Below the pieces are notes generated by a model. That model did not search any database and was not told the DNA's origin. It saw only the letters and a program-made list of their open reading frames with translations. A stretch of 12,819 bases of DNA from Propionibacteriaceae bacterium UBA6122. GTDB lineage: Bacteria; Actinomycetota; Actinomycetes; Propionibacteriales; Propionibacteriaceae. A program made the translations under genes and the position numbers. Positions 1 to 7,051 of this stretch are shown in pieces. The DNA lies in contig DIVW01000004.1 of assembly GCA_002428365.1 (NCBI GenBank), positions 1-12,819 of the forward strand, read 5' to 3'. Each line of letters begins with the position of its first letter. Within the stretch, counting starts at the first letter, position 1.

Positions 1-600
1 CGCCCCCCGGGCCGAGGCCCAAGCGCTGAACGCAGCGTCCTCAGCCGGGCCTAATTTCACCAGCCCTGAGACGGAGGTCCCCGGTGGCAACCCCTGCCAA
101 GACGCGATCTGCCCGCCACTGGCGCTGAGCTGGACGGTGTCGCCCACCAGCCATGCCTGGCCTCGACCGTCCACGCTGGTCAGGCGCAAGGCGACCAGCC
201 AAATGGGGCCGCCGGGCCCAGCCAGCGCCAGATGCCCCTCACCTAGGCGAGCCTCGATGCGGACCACCGCCCCGTCAGCCGCCAGCTCGGCCAGAGCGCC
301 ATGGTCGGCGGCCCAAACCCTCGCCCCGGCCACGCCCAGGCTGAGCCCCAAGACCAGTGCCACCGCGAGCACCAGCCGTGAGCGCGTCCGCCAGGACACC
401 GCCACCGCTGCGGCGACGCCCACTGCACCCAGCCACTGCCAGCCGTGCGGCCCGGGCAGGCCCAACCCGCTCCAAGAGCTCTGGCTGCCGGTGCCGAGCC
501 AACCGCCCAGCCAGACCGCTACCGCCAGCACCACCGGGCGCGGGTCCGGAGGTTCAGAGACGGACTCGGTCGGCAAGGTCGGCGTAGGTCTTGGGACCAA
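1..600 (-). CDS. comEC: ComEC N-terminal part, DNA-uptake channel protein (partial, cut by left edge)
   Basis: The minus-strand frame is open from the end of comEA to base 1 and codes about 200 residues. It has a hydrophobic segment near residues 22-37 and two more near 53-70 and 76-95. A soluble beta-rich stretch follows (about 110-185, with WLVGDTVQLSASG), which fits the N-terminal DUF4131 region of ComEC/Rec2. ComEC forms the inner-membrane channel that passes single-stranded DNA during transformation; its competence core and metallo-beta-lactamase part lie outside the window. There is no ATG. I chose TTG at 598-600 because AGGAGG lies 9 nt upstream at 610-615, and because the motif PDPRPVV that usually opens actinobacterial ComEC lies downstream of it. 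TTG at 574-576 and GTG at 532-534 are alternatives. With the chosen start it overlaps comEA by 47 bp, suggesting coupled translation. Identity is fairly sure; the start is not. Confidence 0.8.
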   Translation of the reverse strand, partial: MVPRPTPTLPTESVSEPPDPRPVVLAVAVWLGGWLGTGSQSSWSGLGLPGPHGWQWLGAVGVAAAVAVSWRTRSRLVLAVALVLGLSLGVAGARVWAADHGALAELAADGAVVRIEARLGEGHLALAGPGGPIWLVALRLTSVDGRGQAWLVGDTVQLSASGGQIASWQGLPPGTSVSGLVKLGPAEDAAFSAWASARGA

Positions 601-1456
601 TACCGTCCACCTCCTGAAGCTCGGTGATCGCGGTGAACTTCCCGTGGGCTTTACGCCAGTCGATGATCTTCGCCGCAGTCACCGGCCCAATGCCGGGCAG
701 GGTGTCGAGCTGCTGGACGGTGGCAGTGTTCAGCGAGATCTTGGTCGACTGGCCGCCAGCGCCACTTGAACCGGACCCACTCGAGCCAGCCGTGAGCGAA
801 CCGGTGCCGTCGCGGATCCAGCCCCCTGGCCGTTTTCGGGTGCCGATCTTCAGCTGGGTGCCATCAACCAGCGGGAGGGCGAGGTTCAACTCCCCCACCG
901 CCGCCGATCTCGCCAACCCACCGGCTGCCGCGATCGCATCGGCCACTCGCGAGCCATCGGGCAGCTGCACCACGCCCGGTTTGGCCACTGCCCCAATGAC
1001 GTGCACCACCACCTGCTTGCCGGTCGGCACCGGGGTCACCACCCCACCCCCGCCGGGCGTGGATTCCACGCGAGGGGCCGCATCCGCCACCGGCGTGGCT
1101 CGCACCTGCAGCAGGCTGTAGGTCGTCCACCCGATGCCGACCAGCAGTACCACCACCACGGTGGCCAAATGCTCAGTGGTGAAAGCCCGCACGCGGCCCA
1201 CCAACTCCCGCGCTGCCCCCGGCGCAACCGTCTCGGCCCGAACGGGCTCAGTAACCGACGGTGGCCCTGAGCGCAGCTTGACGAGCCAATCCTCCTCTGG
1301 ATCGGCTCCGGCCAAACCAGACCCAAGGGTCTCCACCGGCCGCCCCGCCAACGGCTGGGCATCAGCAACCGACGGCGCCTCCTGCAGCTGTGCGAACAGC
1401 TCCGCCAACCGCCGCCGCACCACTTCGCTAGTGACCGGACCGGAAACATCCCTCAT
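554..1456 (-). CDS. comEA: ComEA, membrane-anchored DNA receptor for competence
   Basis: ComEA binds incoming double-stranded DNA outside the membrane and hands it to ComEC. In order the 300-residue protein has a charged cytoplasmic N-terminus, one membrane helix at about 97-116 (LATVVVVLLVGIGW), an SLBB domain at about 148-206 (VVVHVIGAVAKPGVVQLP), a Gly/Ser linker at about 218-236, and a C-terminal helix-hairpin-helix pair at about 239-300 with both GIGP turns (GIGPVTA and GIGPKTY). This is the full family architecture. The frame also opens earlier, at GTG 1520-1522. I prefer ATG 1454-1456 because the 22 extra codons use AGA, TTT, CCA and GGA unlike the rest of the gene, and because an AATACT hexamer sits 6 nt before the ATG, which fits a leaderless start. 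comEC follows with an overlap. The plus-strand phosphatase-family gene diverges from it. Confidence 0.92.
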   Translation of the reverse strand: MRDVSGPVTSEVVRRRLAELFAQLQEAPSVADAQPLAGRPVETLGSGLAGADPEEDWLVKLRSGPPSVTEPVRAETVAPGAARELVGRVRAFTTEHLATVVVVLLVGIGWTTYSLLQVRATPVADAAPRVESTPGGGGVVTPVPTGKQVVVHVIGAVAKPGVVQLPDGSRVADAIAAAGGLARSAAVGELNLALPLVDGTQLKIGTRKRPGGWIRDGTGSLTAGSSGSGSSGAGGQSTKISLNTATVQQLDTLPGIGPVTAAKIIDWRKAHGKFTAITELQEVDGIGPKTYADLADRVRL

Positions 1457-1462
1457 GGCCGC

Positions 1463-1468
1463 AGTATT
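1463..1468 (-). promoter_or_regulatory. Possible -10 element of comEA
   Basis: AATACT read on the minus strand ends 6 nt before ATG 1456, so transcription would begin at or next to the start codon. The -35 is weak (CTGAAC or TGAACG, about 17-18 nt upstream). There is no Shine-Dalgarno sequence before this ATG, which fits leaderless translation. This is inference from spacing only. Confidence 0.3.
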
Positions 1469-1585
1469 GGCACCCGGCCGAAATCCGTTCAGCTTGGCTG
1501 CGAACTGTGGAAATCTACGCACTCATCCACATCCGCTGAGCGGGGCGGCCGCAAATGGCTTGGCTGGTGCTGCCAGACTGGCCGG

Positions 1586-2575
1586 GTGACCGCACGCCGA
1601 CTTCCCCGCCCATTCGCAACCGTGGTCGCGAGCGGCTTTGCCCTGGTGGGAGCGTCCCTCGGCGCGCTGTACCTGGAGCCCGAACTGCAGACCACCAACC
1701 GAACGGTGGCCCTGTATTCGTCCTTCATCCCCTATGGGCTGATCCCCTGGGCCTTGGCCACCCTGATTTTGCTGGCTTCGGCGCGTGGCATCGGGCGGCT
1801 GGTCACTTTGTTGCCGCTGGCCGGGTTGCTGGCTCAAGCGATGGTGCTGCTGCCCTACTTCAATACCGACTACGTCGCCCCGGTCGGCACCACCTCAACG
1901 CTGCGAGTAATGACGCTCAACCTGCACTACGGCCAGGGCGACACCGCCGAGCTGCTGGCCGAGGTGGAACGAAACCGGCCCGACGTGGTGGTGCTCACTG
2001 AGTTCACCACCCAGTCGGCAGCAATCTTCGACAATCCTCGTTGGACCAAGCAGCTGCCCTATCACCAGGGCAGCACCGGCCGGGCCAGCAACCAGCGCAA
2101 CTTTGGTGACCCGTCCGGCACCCAAGTGCTTTCCCGCACCCCGATCACCGTGTTGGGCCAGACCACCGGAACGCTCGACACCAATATCGCGGTCCAGATC
2201 GAGGCCAATGGACACCAGCTCGTGCTGATCGCGGCGCACCCGGTGAACGCAGTCCGGGGCGACCTGGACGGCTGGCTGGCCGAAGGCGAAATCCTCGCCG
2301 ATTTCGCCGCAGGCTTTGCCACCCAGCCGCTGGTGCTGGCCGGCGATCTCAATGCTGTTCCAGAACACCTCACAGTGCGCAACCTGATGAGCCGCAACGG
2401 CCTCCACGAGTCGGTGCAAGGCTGGCAGCCGAGCTTTCCGGCCGACCGACTGGTACCCCTGATCACCATCGACCACGTGCTGGCCAGTGACCAATTCCGC
2501 ACCATCAAGGTACGTCGCTTCGCCATCGCCAACACAGACCATCTGGGCAGCGTGGTTGAGCTGGCTCAATCCTGA
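1586..2575 (+). CDS. Membrane-anchored endonuclease/exonuclease/phosphatase (EEP) family protein
   Basis: This 329-residue protein starts at GTG. Three predicted membrane helices (about 12-30, 44-66 and 70-91) precede an EEP catalytic domain at about 105-325. All family landmarks are visible: N112 in TLNLHYG, the metal-binding Glu E139 in VVVLTEF, H218 in IAAHPVN, the GDLN motif with D254 and N256, and D296-H297 and D318-H319 near the end. The enzyme is therefore probably active as a Mg-dependent phosphodiesterase or phosphatase. The domain follows the third helix and is probably outside the membrane. The substrate cannot be read from sequence: nucleic acids, phospholipids and phosphorylated lipid head groups are all precedents in the superfamily. 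No Shine-Dalgarno sequence is seen; CAGACT 6 nt before GTG could be a poor -10. It lies alone between comEA (divergent) and leuS (convergent). Confidence 0.88.
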   Translation: MTARRLPRPFATVVASGFALVGASLGALYLEPELQTTNRTVALYSSFIPYGLIPWALATLILLASARGIGRLVTLLPLAGLLAQAMVLLPYFNTDYVAPVGTTSTLRVMTLNLHYGQGDTAELLAEVERNRPDVVVLTEFTTQSAAIFDNPRWTKQLPYHQGSTGRASNQRNFGDPSGTQVLSRTPITVLGQTTGTLDTNIAVQIEANGHQLVLIAAHPVNAVRGDLDGWLAEGEILADFAAGFATQPLVLAGDLNAVPEHLTVRNLMSRNGLHESVQGWQPSFPADRLVPLITIDHVLASDQFRTIKVRRFAIANTDHLGSVVELAQS

Positions 2576-2580
2576 GCCAG
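2561..2580 (+). terminator. Perfect hairpin across the stop codon of the EEP gene
   Basis: CTGGCTCA (2561-2568) and TGAGCCAG (2573-2580) pair perfectly around the 4-nt loop ATCC, and the TGA stop lies in the second arm. There is no T-run, as is common for GC-rich actinobacterial 3' hairpins. It sits in the 21-bp convergent gap with leuS and could end transcription from either side. A weaker hairpin (2589-2602, GCCT/AGGC) covers the leuS stop. Confidence 0.4.
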
Positions 2581-2596
2581 CCGATGCCGCCTCAGC

Positions 2597-5068
2597 TCAG
2601 GCCGGGACGATGCTAACCAGCTTCGGGGCCCGCACGATCACCTGGCGCACTGCGCGGCCGTCCAAGGCTCGAATGACTCCGGGGTCGGCCAGCGCCAGCG
2701 CCTCCAATTCGGCGTCACTGGTGCTCGGCGAGACTTCCAGCTTGGCTCGCACCTTGCCCTGCACCTGCACTACGCAGGTGACTTGGTCGGCGACCAGCAG
2801 TGCTGCGTCAGCCACTGGCCAGGAGGCGTTGGCGACCGCGGGGGTGTGCCCGAGCAGCTCCCACATCTCCTCAGCAACATAGGGAGCGATGGTGCTCAGC
2901 ATCACCGTCAACGCCTCGGTGGCCTCACGGACGGCCGGATCGGTCGCACCGGCGCCGCTGTCAATCACCTTGCGGGTGGCATTGACCAGCTCCATGAGCC
3001 GAGCCACCGAGACATTGAACCGGTGGCCCTCGATGGTCTCGGTTACCTCGGCGACCGCCTTGTGAGTGGCCCGCCGCAGCCCCAAATCACCGGAGGTGAA
3101 GTCGGTGCCGACCGGGCTGTCCACATCAGTGGCCAGCCGGTAGGCCCGCTGTAGGAACTTCAAGGAAGAACCCGGCGACATGTCGGCCCAGTCGATGTCG
3201 TCTTCTGGCGGACCGGCGAAGACCACCGTGGTGCGAATCGCGTCCACACCGTAGAGGTCGATTTGCTTGCCCAGGTCGACCCCATTGCCCAGCGACTTGC
3301 TCATCGCTTTGCCCTCGTTGATCACCTGACCCTGGTTCATCAGCTGAGTGAACGGCTCGGGGAAGTCGACCAGGCCGATGTCTTGCAGCACCTTGGTGAA
3401 GAACCGGGAGTACAGCAGGTGCAGGATCGCGTGCTCAACCCCACCGACGTACTGGGCCACTGGCATCCACTTAGCCACCTCGGCCGGATCGAAAGGGCCT
3501 TCGGTGTAGTTCGGCGAGCAGTAGCGGAAGTAGTACCACGACGAATCCACGAAGGTATCCATCGTGTCGGTGTCACGTTGGGCCGCCCCGCCACACTTCG
3601 GGCAGGTGGTGTTCACCCAGTCGGTGGCCGAGGCCAGCGGGCTGGTGCCCTTCGGGGCGAGTTCCGCGCCACGCAGATCGGGCAACTGCACCGGCAGCTG
3701 ATCCTCTGGTACTGGCACCTCACCACAGGTCGGGCAATGCACGATCGGAATCGGGCAACCCCAGAACCGCTGGCGGCTCAGCAGCCAGTCGCGCAGCCGG
3801 AAGGTGATTGCCGACTCACCGCGTCCATCTTCGGCCAGCTTGGCCGTGATCGCTGCGATGCCAGCCTTCTTGTCTACCAGCCCCGCCAGCGACGGGGAGT
3901 TGACGTAGGTGCCGTCTCCTGGGGTCGCCACGAAGGTCTGTGCCGGGTCGGGCAGCCCGGTCTCGACCACCACTCGCACCGGCAGGTCAAAGGCCTTGGC
4001 GAAGTCCAGGTCACGCTGGTCGTGCGCTGGCACCGCCATCACCGCGCCGGTGCCGTAATCGGCCAGTACATAGTCAGCCGCATAAACCGGCAGCAACTCG
4101 TCGTTGACCGGGTTGACCGCATGCACACCAAGGAACACCCCGGTCTTGGGGCGCTCAGAAGACTGCCGCTCGATCTCGGTGGCCCGCTTGGTGGCCTCCA
4201 GATACTCCTCGAAGGCCGGACGCTGCGCGTCGGTGACGATCTCAGCGGCCAGTTCGGCCTCCGGCGCCACTACGAAGAAGGTGGCCCCATAAAGCGTGTC
4301 CGGACGAGTGGTGAAAACCCGCACCGGTTCGGTACGGCCTTCGATCGCGAAGTCGACGTAGGCACCCTCAGAGCGACCGATCCAGTTGCGCTGCATCGAC
4401 AGCACCCGATCGGGCCACTTGCCTTCGATCAGTTCCATGTCGTCCAGCAGGCGCTGGGCATAGTCGGTGATCTTGAAGTACCACTGGTTCAGCTTGCGCT
4501 TGGTGACTACTGCGCTGCAGCGCTCACACAGGCCCTGCACCACCTGTTCGTTGGCCAGCACGGTCTGGTCGTTGGGGCACCAGTTGACGAAGGAGTCTTT
4601 GCGATAAGCCAGGCCGCGCTCATAGAAGCGCAGGAAAAGCCACTGGGTCCAGCGGTAGTACTCCGGATCGGAGGTATGCAGCCGCCGTGACCAGTCGAAG
4701 CTCAGGCCGTAGCGCTTGAAGGAGCGCGCCTGGGTATCGATATTTGCATACGTCCACTCCGCGGGGTGGGCGTTGCGGGCGATCGCGGCGTTCTCGGCCG
4801 GCAGGCCGAAGGAGTCCCAGCCGATCGGGTGCATCACGTCATAGCCGCGCAGGCGCCAGTAGCGCGACACCACATCACCCATCACGAACGCTTCGGCATG
4901 GCCCATGTGCAGGTCGCCGGAGGGGTAGGGGAACATGTCGAGCATGTAGCGGCGTTCTCGGCTGTCGTCATCGAGGGGGCTGAAGGTGCCGTCGGCCTCC
5001 CAGAACCGCTGCCACTTCTCCTGGGCGGCGGCGGCGTCATAGCCGACGCGAACTACCTCGCTGGTCAT
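2597..5068 (-). CDS. leuS: Leucyl-tRNA synthetase
   Basis: LeuRS charges tRNA-Leu with leucine in the cytoplasm. The 823-residue protein (from ATG 5066-5068) carries the class I HIGH motif as HMGH at 54-57 and the KMSKS loop as AMSKS at about 588-592. The CP1 editing domain (about 220-415) has the Thr-rich VFTTRPDTLYG at 251-261 and the GTGAVMAVPAHDQRD motif at about 339-353, so post-transfer editing should be intact. A four-Cys zinc ribbon is present (C445, C448, C489, C492). The earlier ribbon reads CPNDQTVL with a CxxC at 181-184, so its fourth Cys is absent, much as in E. coli. The anticodon-binding and C-terminal domains are complete. The frame also opens at GTG 5078-5080, but AAGGAG at 5080-5085 overlaps that codon and lies 11 nt before ATG 5068, so the ATG is preferred. 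An attenuator-like leader lies upstream. Confidence 0.98.
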   Translation of the reverse strand: MTSEVVRVGYDAAAAQEKWQRFWEADGTFSPLDDDSRERRYMLDMFPYPSGDLHMGHAEAFVMGDVVSRYWRLRGYDVMHPIGWDSFGLPAENAAIARNAHPAEWTYANIDTQARSFKRYGLSFDWSRRLHTSDPEYYRWTQWLFLRFYERGLAYRKDSFVNWCPNDQTVLANEQVVQGLCERCSAVVTKRKLNQWYFKITDYAQRLLDDMELIEGKWPDRVLSMQRNWIGRSEGAYVDFAIEGRTEPVRVFTTRPDTLYGATFFVVAPEAELAAEIVTDAQRPAFEEYLEATKRATEIERQSSERPKTGVFLGVHAVNPVNDELLPVYAADYVLADYGTGAVMAVPAHDQRDLDFAKAFDLPVRVVVETGLPDPAQTFVATPGDGTYVNSPSLAGLVDKKAGIAAITAKLAEDGRGESAITFRLRDWLLSRQRFWGCPIPIVHCPTCGEVPVPEDQLPVQLPDLRGAELAPKGTSPLASATDWVNTTCPKCGGAAQRDTDTMDTFVDSSWYYFRYCSPNYTEGPFDPAEVAKWMPVAQYVGGVEHAILHLLYSRFFTKVLQDIGLVDFPEPFTQLMNQGQVINEGKAMSKSLGNGVDLGKQIDLYGVDAIRTTVVFAGPPEDDIDWADMSPGSSLKFLQRAYRLATDVDSPVGTDFTSGDLGLRRATHKAVAEVTETIEGHRFNVSVARLMELVNATRKVIDSGAGATDPAVREATEALTVMLSTIAPYVAEEMWELLGHTPAVANASWPVADAALLVADQVTCVVQVQGKVRAKLEVSPSTSDAELEALALADPGVIRALDGRAVRQVIVRAPKLVSIVPA

Positions 5069-5079
5069 GTCTGTGATCA

Positions 5080-5085
5080 CTCCTT
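5080..5085 (-). promoter_or_regulatory. Ribosome binding site that decides the leuS start
   Basis: AAGGAG on the minus strand lies 11 nt upstream of ATG 5066-5068. It is directly merged with the alternative GTG at 5078-5080 (no spacing), which argues against that GTG. The 11-nt spacing is slightly long. Confidence 0.6.
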
Positions 5086-5112
5086 CTGGTCCGGCGTTCC
5101 TGCGATGACATG

Positions 5113-5149
5113 AAAAAGCCCCCGCGGGCCATCAGGCTCGCCAGGGGGC
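5113..5149 (-). terminator. Intrinsic terminator in the leuS leader (probable attenuator)
   Basis: On the minus strand GCCCCC (5144-5149) pairs with GGGGGC (5118-5123). The interior extends the stem with GCGAGCC/GGCCCGC (one mismatch) around a TGAT loop, leaving a 2-nt TG bulge. Five T residues follow (5113-5117). This is a textbook Rho-independent terminator about 45 nt before the leuS start, with little room for a promoter after it, so read-through is probably needed to express leuS. It could alternatively end transcripts from the DUF4192 gene. Confidence 0.75.
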
Positions 5150-5175
5150 CGCCGCGACTGCTGGGCAGCCGCGGC
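5147..5175 (-). promoter_or_regulatory. Alternative hairpins of the leuS leader (pause hairpin and possible antiterminator)
   Basis: Hairpin A pairs GCCGCG (5170-5175) with CGCGGC (5151-5156) and begins at the last base of the leader-peptide stop codon. Pairing B is mutually exclusive with it: GGCTGCC (5164-5170) with GGCGGCC (5147-5153), 7 pairs including one G-U. B also takes up 5147-5149, half of the outer 5' arm of the terminator. A allows the terminator and B blocks it, which matches the 1:2, 2:3 and 3:4 logic of classical attenuators. Found by eye; folding energies were not computed. Confidence 0.5.
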
Positions 5176-5204
5176 TACGCAAGCTCCAAAGAAACGCCGT
5201 GCAT
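5175..5204 (-). CDS. Putative leuS leader peptide (9 codons, MHGVSLELA)
   Basis: A short minus-strand reading frame runs from ATG 5202-5204 to TAG 5175-5177. It encodes MHGVSLELA, with leucines as TTG (5187-5189) and CTT (5181-5183), both non-preferred in this G/C-ending coding context. The ATG lies 7 nt after a good -10 hexamer, so the transcript would begin at or beside the start codon and be translated leaderless, as actinobacterial leader peptides often are. The stop codon touches hairpin A. A ribosome stalled at the first Leu codon would cover the 5' arm of hairpin A and favour the antiterminator; one that reaches the stop would let the terminator form. Only two of nine codons are Leu, so the assignment is an inference. 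It is too short for ordinary gene finding and could be chance. Confidence 0.5.
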   Translation of the reverse strand: MHGVSLELA

Positions 5205-5211
5205 GGCCGTT

Positions 5212-5241
5212 ATCCTATCCGATTCGCCGCCTGGCTCTCAT
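5212..5241 (-). promoter_or_regulatory. Promoter of the leuS leader
   Basis: On the minus strand the -10 is TAGGAT (5212-5217) and a candidate -35 is ATGAGA (5236-5241, 4 of 6 matches to TTGACA) with an 18-nt spacer. The predicted start site falls on or next to the A of ATG 5204. It lies in the 207-bp gap between the DUF4192 stop and the leuS ATG, upstream of the attenuator structure. Confidence 0.5.
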
Positions 5242-5275
5242 CGCCTCCACGCCTCCGGCTAGCCAAGTCACCGCC

Positions 5276-6256
5276 TCAGCTGTCGGCGGATTCGACCGGC
5301 GAAGCCAGTAGGCGTACCTGATCAGTCAACGCCCCTAAAAGGGCCCGGCGGTAGCCCAGCCAATCCGATGGGGGCAGCACGGTGGCGTTGATCCAATCAA
5401 GCATGGCCGCCAGCGGATCAGTCGGATCGATTCGGTCGAGCCGCTCCAGGCAGACCGTCTGCATGGCACCGTCCCCGGTGAGCCAGGCCGCCACCCCCAG
5501 CAGCCCCAACGGGCCGATCAGATAGGGCACCAGGCTGTGCTTAATCACCGCAGTCCAGAGTTGCACAGCGGCTGGGGCCGTGCGCTGATCGAGCCGGGAA
5601 AGCACCTCCACCTGCGCCGCCCGATCGGTGGCCAGCACGGCTAGCTGAACGAACTCGGCGCGGCTGTCAGCAGTGGCGCACAGCCAACGCAACCGTCGGC
5701 GGCGGCCCGCCGGCGAAAGTTGCGCCAACTCGTTGCTGGCCGCCTCGACTTCAGCCAACAACGCCTCGGTCTGGTCATCGGCCGGGCCAGCGATCTGCTC
5801 GACCAACTCCTGCCGCGAAGCTCGCACCGGCAGGCCCAGCACTGCGGCCTCCGCCGCCGCTGGGCTCGCCGCCACCACGCCACCGCATCCAAGCGGTGAG
5901 TCGGCGCGCCAACTGGAGCCGTCCACGTGAACCAGGCGACCAAGCCGGATCGACCCGCACAACTCTGCACACCATCGGAGCACCTCCCAGGACGGCCCCT
6001 CCAGAGCCGAGTAGGCCAGGAACCAGGCCTCGGCGGCTGGGTATCGCTCAAAGAGTCGGCTCACCAGGCCGCCGATCCCAGCCGGATCGCCGATGGCCGC
6101 CAGATCGACGCGGGCGGTGACCATCACCAGCCCGTCCTCGATCACCAACACCACCAACGACTCCTCCGGATGGAAGCCGATCAGGAAGGGCACTAAGCCG
6201 ATCAGATCATCGAGATTGCGCACGGCCAGCCGGGCCAACGGATCAGAGACACTCAC
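5276..6256 (-). CDS. DUF4192 domain protein, function unknown
   Basis: A 326-residue soluble protein with no signal peptide or membrane helix. The N-terminal stretch LDDLIGLVPFLIGFHPEESLVVLVI matches the family opening (a 'PxLLGFHPxxSLVV' motif), and a Trp- and Leu-rich C-terminal half follows (LVPYLIGPLGLLGVAAWLTGDG, CLERLDRIDPTDPLAAMLDWI). DUF4192 is largely actinobacterial and has no established function, so none is assigned. The frame also opens at GTG 6320-6322 and contains ATG 6296-6298. I prefer GTG 6254-6256 because the family homology begins just after it and the upstream codons (ACA, CTT, CCA, AAA) look non-coding. No well-spaced Shine-Dalgarno sequence decides the matter. It is transcribed away from the gene at 6362 and toward leuS, with a promoter and terminator of the leuS leader between. 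Confidence 0.85.
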   Translation of the reverse strand: MSVSDPLARLAVRNLDDLIGLVPFLIGFHPEESLVVLVIEDGLVMVTARVDLAAIGDPAGIGGLVSRLFERYPAAEAWFLAYSALEGPSWEVLRWCAELCGSIRLGRLVHVDGSSWRADSPLGCGGVVAASPAAAEAAVLGLPVRASRQELVEQIAGPADDQTEALLAEVEAASNELAQLSPAGRRRRLRWLCATADSRAEFVQLAVLATDRAAQVEVLSRLDQRTAPAAVQLWTAVIKHSLVPYLIGPLGLLGVAAWLTGDGAMQTVCLERLDRIDPTDPLAAMLDWINATVLPPSDWLGYRRALLGALTDQVRLLASPVESADS

Positions 6257-6348
6257 GTCCTTCGATTTTGGACGGCCGCCGGGCAGAAGTGTCACCATCC
6301 ACAGCCCGCGTTCGTTACCCACAGGCGCCCGAACCCGGCACCCGCGAG

Positions 6349-6354
6349 TAGCCT
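6349..6354 (+). promoter_or_regulatory. Possible -10 element of the membrane-protein gene at 6362
   Basis: TAGCCT ends 7 nt before ATG 6362, the same spacing as at the leuS leader, so a leaderless transcript is possible. No convincing -35 is seen. GGA at 6355-6357 might instead act as a weak Shine-Dalgarno. Confidence 0.35.
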
Positions 6355-6361
6355 GGAACCG

Positions 6362-7027
6362 ATGAGTGTGCAGCCCCCAACCGATGCTCCGCCGCCGACT
6401 GGCGGCCCGGACGGCCCACCCGGTGCCGGCTGGGCACCAGCTCCGCTGTCAGCTTCGGGAAGTGCGAACTATGCCGGCATGACCAGCACTGGCCAGCCGG
6501 AGCAGTCGCGCGCCGCCGGCGGCACCGAGATCGCCCGCTATGCCCCCAAACGCACACTGGGCCCACTCCTGATCGCCCTGATTGGCATCATCGTGGCCGT
6601 CCTGGTGGCCTACAGCGCCTTGCGCCCGCCCACGCCCAACCCGAGCCAGTCGCCGACGCCCACCCGGACGCCGACCCCCTCGGTCACCCCGCGTGATGGC
6701 ACCCCGTTCACCGTCCGGGCCACCGGCGCCTCCGGAGTCTGGCAGATCGCCGATCAGCGTTGGGACGACCAGGGCCTGGCGATACTGGTCCGGGTCACCT
6801 TGGACGACGGCGAACTCACTTGCTACTTCAACGCACTACCCAATAACGGCCAGGAGGTGGTGCGCGGCGAAACGTCCGGGCTCAATCCAGCCTTCCCAAC
6901 CGGGCCGATTCAGACCGGCTCCACGGTCAGCGGCTGGGTGTACTTCCCGATCGAGCGCAGCAACACCCTGGTGTTCCTCCGCACTGCCAACCAGGCCCAG
7001 ATCTCGGGCATCGAGGTCGCCGGATGA
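6362..7027 (+). CDS. Single-pass membrane protein with proline-rich N-terminus and extracellular beta domain
   Basis: I do not recognise a named gene. The 221-residue protein has a disordered Pro/Gly/Ala-rich cytoplasmic N-terminus (about 1-60, PPTDAPPPTGGPDGPPGAG), one membrane helix at about 66-87 (LGPLLIALIGIIVAVLVAYSAL), a Pro/Thr stalk at about 88-110 (TPTRTPTPSVTP) that could carry O-mannosylation, and a C-terminal domain of about 105 residues rich in alternating hydrophobic residues. That domain has one Cys and aromatic beta-strand-like segments (VSGWVYFPIERSNTLVFL), reminiscent of the immunoglobulin-like DUF4352 domains of actinobacterial surface proteins. The positive stretch before the helix (RYAPKR) supports N-in topology. 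A glycosyltransferase gene follows after 24 nt in the same reading frame, separated by a single TGA, and is probably cotranscribed. A ligand or partner cannot be inferred. Confidence 0.75.
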   Translation: MSVQPPTDAPPPTGGPDGPPGAGWAPAPLSASGSANYAGMTSTGQPEQSRAAGGTEIARYAPKRTLGPLLIALIGIIVAVLVAYSALRPPTPNPSQSPTPTRTPTPSVTPRDGTPFTVRATGASGVWQIADQRWDDQGLAILVRVTLDDGELTCYFNALPNNGQEVVRGETSGLNPAFPTGPIQTGSTVSGWVYFPIERSNTLVFLRTANQAQISGIEVAG

Positions 7028-7051
7028 CTATTGAGGGGTCGAAACAACCTG

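Noticed and set aside
137..769. 210-codon open frame on the plus strand over comEC and comEA
   Set aside because: The minus-strand frames have transmembrane, SLBB and helix-hairpin-helix patterns; this product is Pro/Ser/Arg low complexity.
1545..1552. GCGGCCGC palindrome and nearby CCGCT-G-AGCGG repeat between comEA and the EEP gene
   Set aside because: Short GC palindromes are frequent by chance in this composition, and nothing else marks the site as an operator.
3263..4690. 475-codon open frame on the plus strand
   Set aside because: It lies wholly antisense to leuS, whose motifs are unmistakable, and its product is a low-complexity His/Gln/Arg-rich sequence typical of a shadow frame in GC-rich DNA.
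5081..5275. T-box riboswitch upstream of leuS
   Set aside because: No T-box-like conserved sequence (TGGNACCGCG type) or specifier-loop stem was seen; a leader-peptide attenuator explains the visible structure better.
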